From AP-15 sp963703665 (GTDB lineage: Bacteria > Pseudomonadota > Alphaproteobacteria > ATCC43930 > CGMCC-115725), in assembly GCA_963703665.1 (NCBI GenBank), contig CAVPFB010000010.1, positions 248,001-312,000 on the forward strand: DNA of 64,000 nt, in the 5' to 3' direction. The position numbers were made by a program, and so were the translations under genes. Positions 63,554 through 64,000 of the stretch are shown here, in pieces (positions within the stretch are counted from its first letter, which is position 1; the number at the start of each line of letters is the position of its first letter). The notes beneath the pieces are model-generated. The model was not told the DNA's origin and did not search any database. It saw nothing but the letters and a program-made list of their open reading frames with translations.

Positions 63554-64000
63554 ATGCGCCGCTCGACGCGTCTCGGTTTCGCCGCCGCTGTTTTGCTGCT
63601 GGTCTTGTGCGGCGCCTACGCCGCCTATTGGCGGATCGTAGCCGGCCGGATCGGCGACGGCGTCGTCGCCTGGCAGCAGTCGATCCGGGCGCGCGAGATC
63701 GATGCCTCGTGGCAAAAACTCCGCGTCGCCGGCTTCCCGTTCCATTTCCGGGTCGCGCTCGAAGGTGCGACGCTGCGCGACGGCGCGCTGAGCCCGGCGC
63801 CGGTATTGCACCTGCCGGTGCTGACCGGCAGCGCGCGACCGTGGGACTTTGCCGATTGGCGGATCGCCGCCCCGGCGGGCCTCTCTGCCGATCTTGCCGC
63901 CATCGGCCGCCGACCGCCCCTGAAGCTCGCGGCGCAGACCGCCGCAGGGACCGTGTCGCTCGGCCGCGCCGGCGTGAGCTGGTTATGGCTGAACTTCCAG
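63554..64000 (+). CDS. DUF2125-domain protein (3' end outside window)
   Basis: The first 149 residues of a protein with an N-terminal membrane anchor (GFAAAVLLLVLCGAYAAYW) and a periplasmic beta-rich part (WQKLRVAGFPFHFRVALEGA, LSPAPVLHLPVLTGSARPWD, ADWRIAAPAGLSADL). This GFPFxFRV pattern is that of DUF2125, a family found mainly in alphaproteobacteria. The gene runs off the window end. It begins 69 bases after the preceding gene. Function unknown. Confidence 0.8.
   Translation, partial: MRRSTRLGFAAAVLLLVLCGAYAAYWRIVAGRIGDGVVAWQQSIRAREIDASWQKLRVAGFPFHFRVALEGATLRDGALSPAPVLHLPVLTGSARPWDFADWRIAAPAGLSADLAAIGRRPPLKLAAQTAAGTVSLGRAGVSWLWLNFQ

Noticed and set aside
1..64000. CRISPR arrays, insertion sequences and phage genes
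   Set aside because: No regularly spaced repeats, transposase or integrase motifs were found in any frame by eye.

Overview
This GC-rich window looks like a chromosomal segment of an alphaproteobacterium, probably Rhodospirillales-like or a neighbouring order. The main evidence is the block at 27.9-40.9 kb: trmB, metK, an XRE regulator, lnt, corC, ybeY, phoH, miaB, olsA-like, olsB-like, fur, mucR, rimI, tsaB and nifU, all on the minus strand. This is a familiar alphaproteobacterial order. (2S)-methylsuccinyl-CoA dehydrogenase (ethylmalonyl-CoA pathway), MucR and ornithine-lipid genes agree with it. No plasmid, phage, insertion-sequence or CRISPR signature was found.

Layout. 0-9 kb: fatty-acid/CoA-type catabolism (amidohydrolase, AMP-forming ligase, SDR, a two-lobed CaiB/BaiF CoA-transferase) around a metal ABC transporter operon. 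9.1-18.4 kb: a capsule/exopolysaccharide export and assembly locus (KpsE-, KpsT- and KpsM-like proteins, two glycosyltransferases, an FkbM methyltransferase, an unrecognised 347-residue protein). It ends in a zone of gene relics next to a tRNA-Ser(GCU). 18.7-23.2 kb: NUDIX and ACT-like pair, two small membrane proteins, mcd, a twin-transmembrane protein and cobalamin adenosyltransferase. 23.3-26.3 kb: an exported G1 glutamic peptidase facing a PEP-CTERM protein, then a relic of a peptide-binding protein. 26.4-40.9 kb: queA, tRNA-Ser(GGA) and the conserved housekeeping block. 41-50 kb: LLM flavoprotein, methyltransferase, cyclase-TPR protein, a ThDP-enzyme cluster with small alpha/beta-barrel proteins, cold-shock protein and VOC protein. 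50.5-56.7 kb: a complete RND tripartite efflux operon. 56.9-64 kb: LysR, twin SDRs, DUF427, two CaiB/BaiF CoA-transferases, a carboxymuconolactone-decarboxylase-like protein and a DUF2125 protein.

A key caveat is that many genes, including essential ones (metK, lnt, trmB), are broken by single-base frame changes. Almost all of those I resolved are one extra base that lengthens a short homopolymer. This looks like uncorrected sequencing error rather than gene decay, so I annotate these genes as full-length CDS with apparent frameshifts. True relics (15.1-15.4, 18.1-18.4 and 26.1-26.3 kb) are listed as pseudogenes.

I did not find a clear new multi-gene system. The best candidates for a second look are the unrecognised capsule-locus protein with its eroded copies, the ThDP enzyme linked to tandem alpha/beta-barrel proteins, and the secreted glutamic peptidase.
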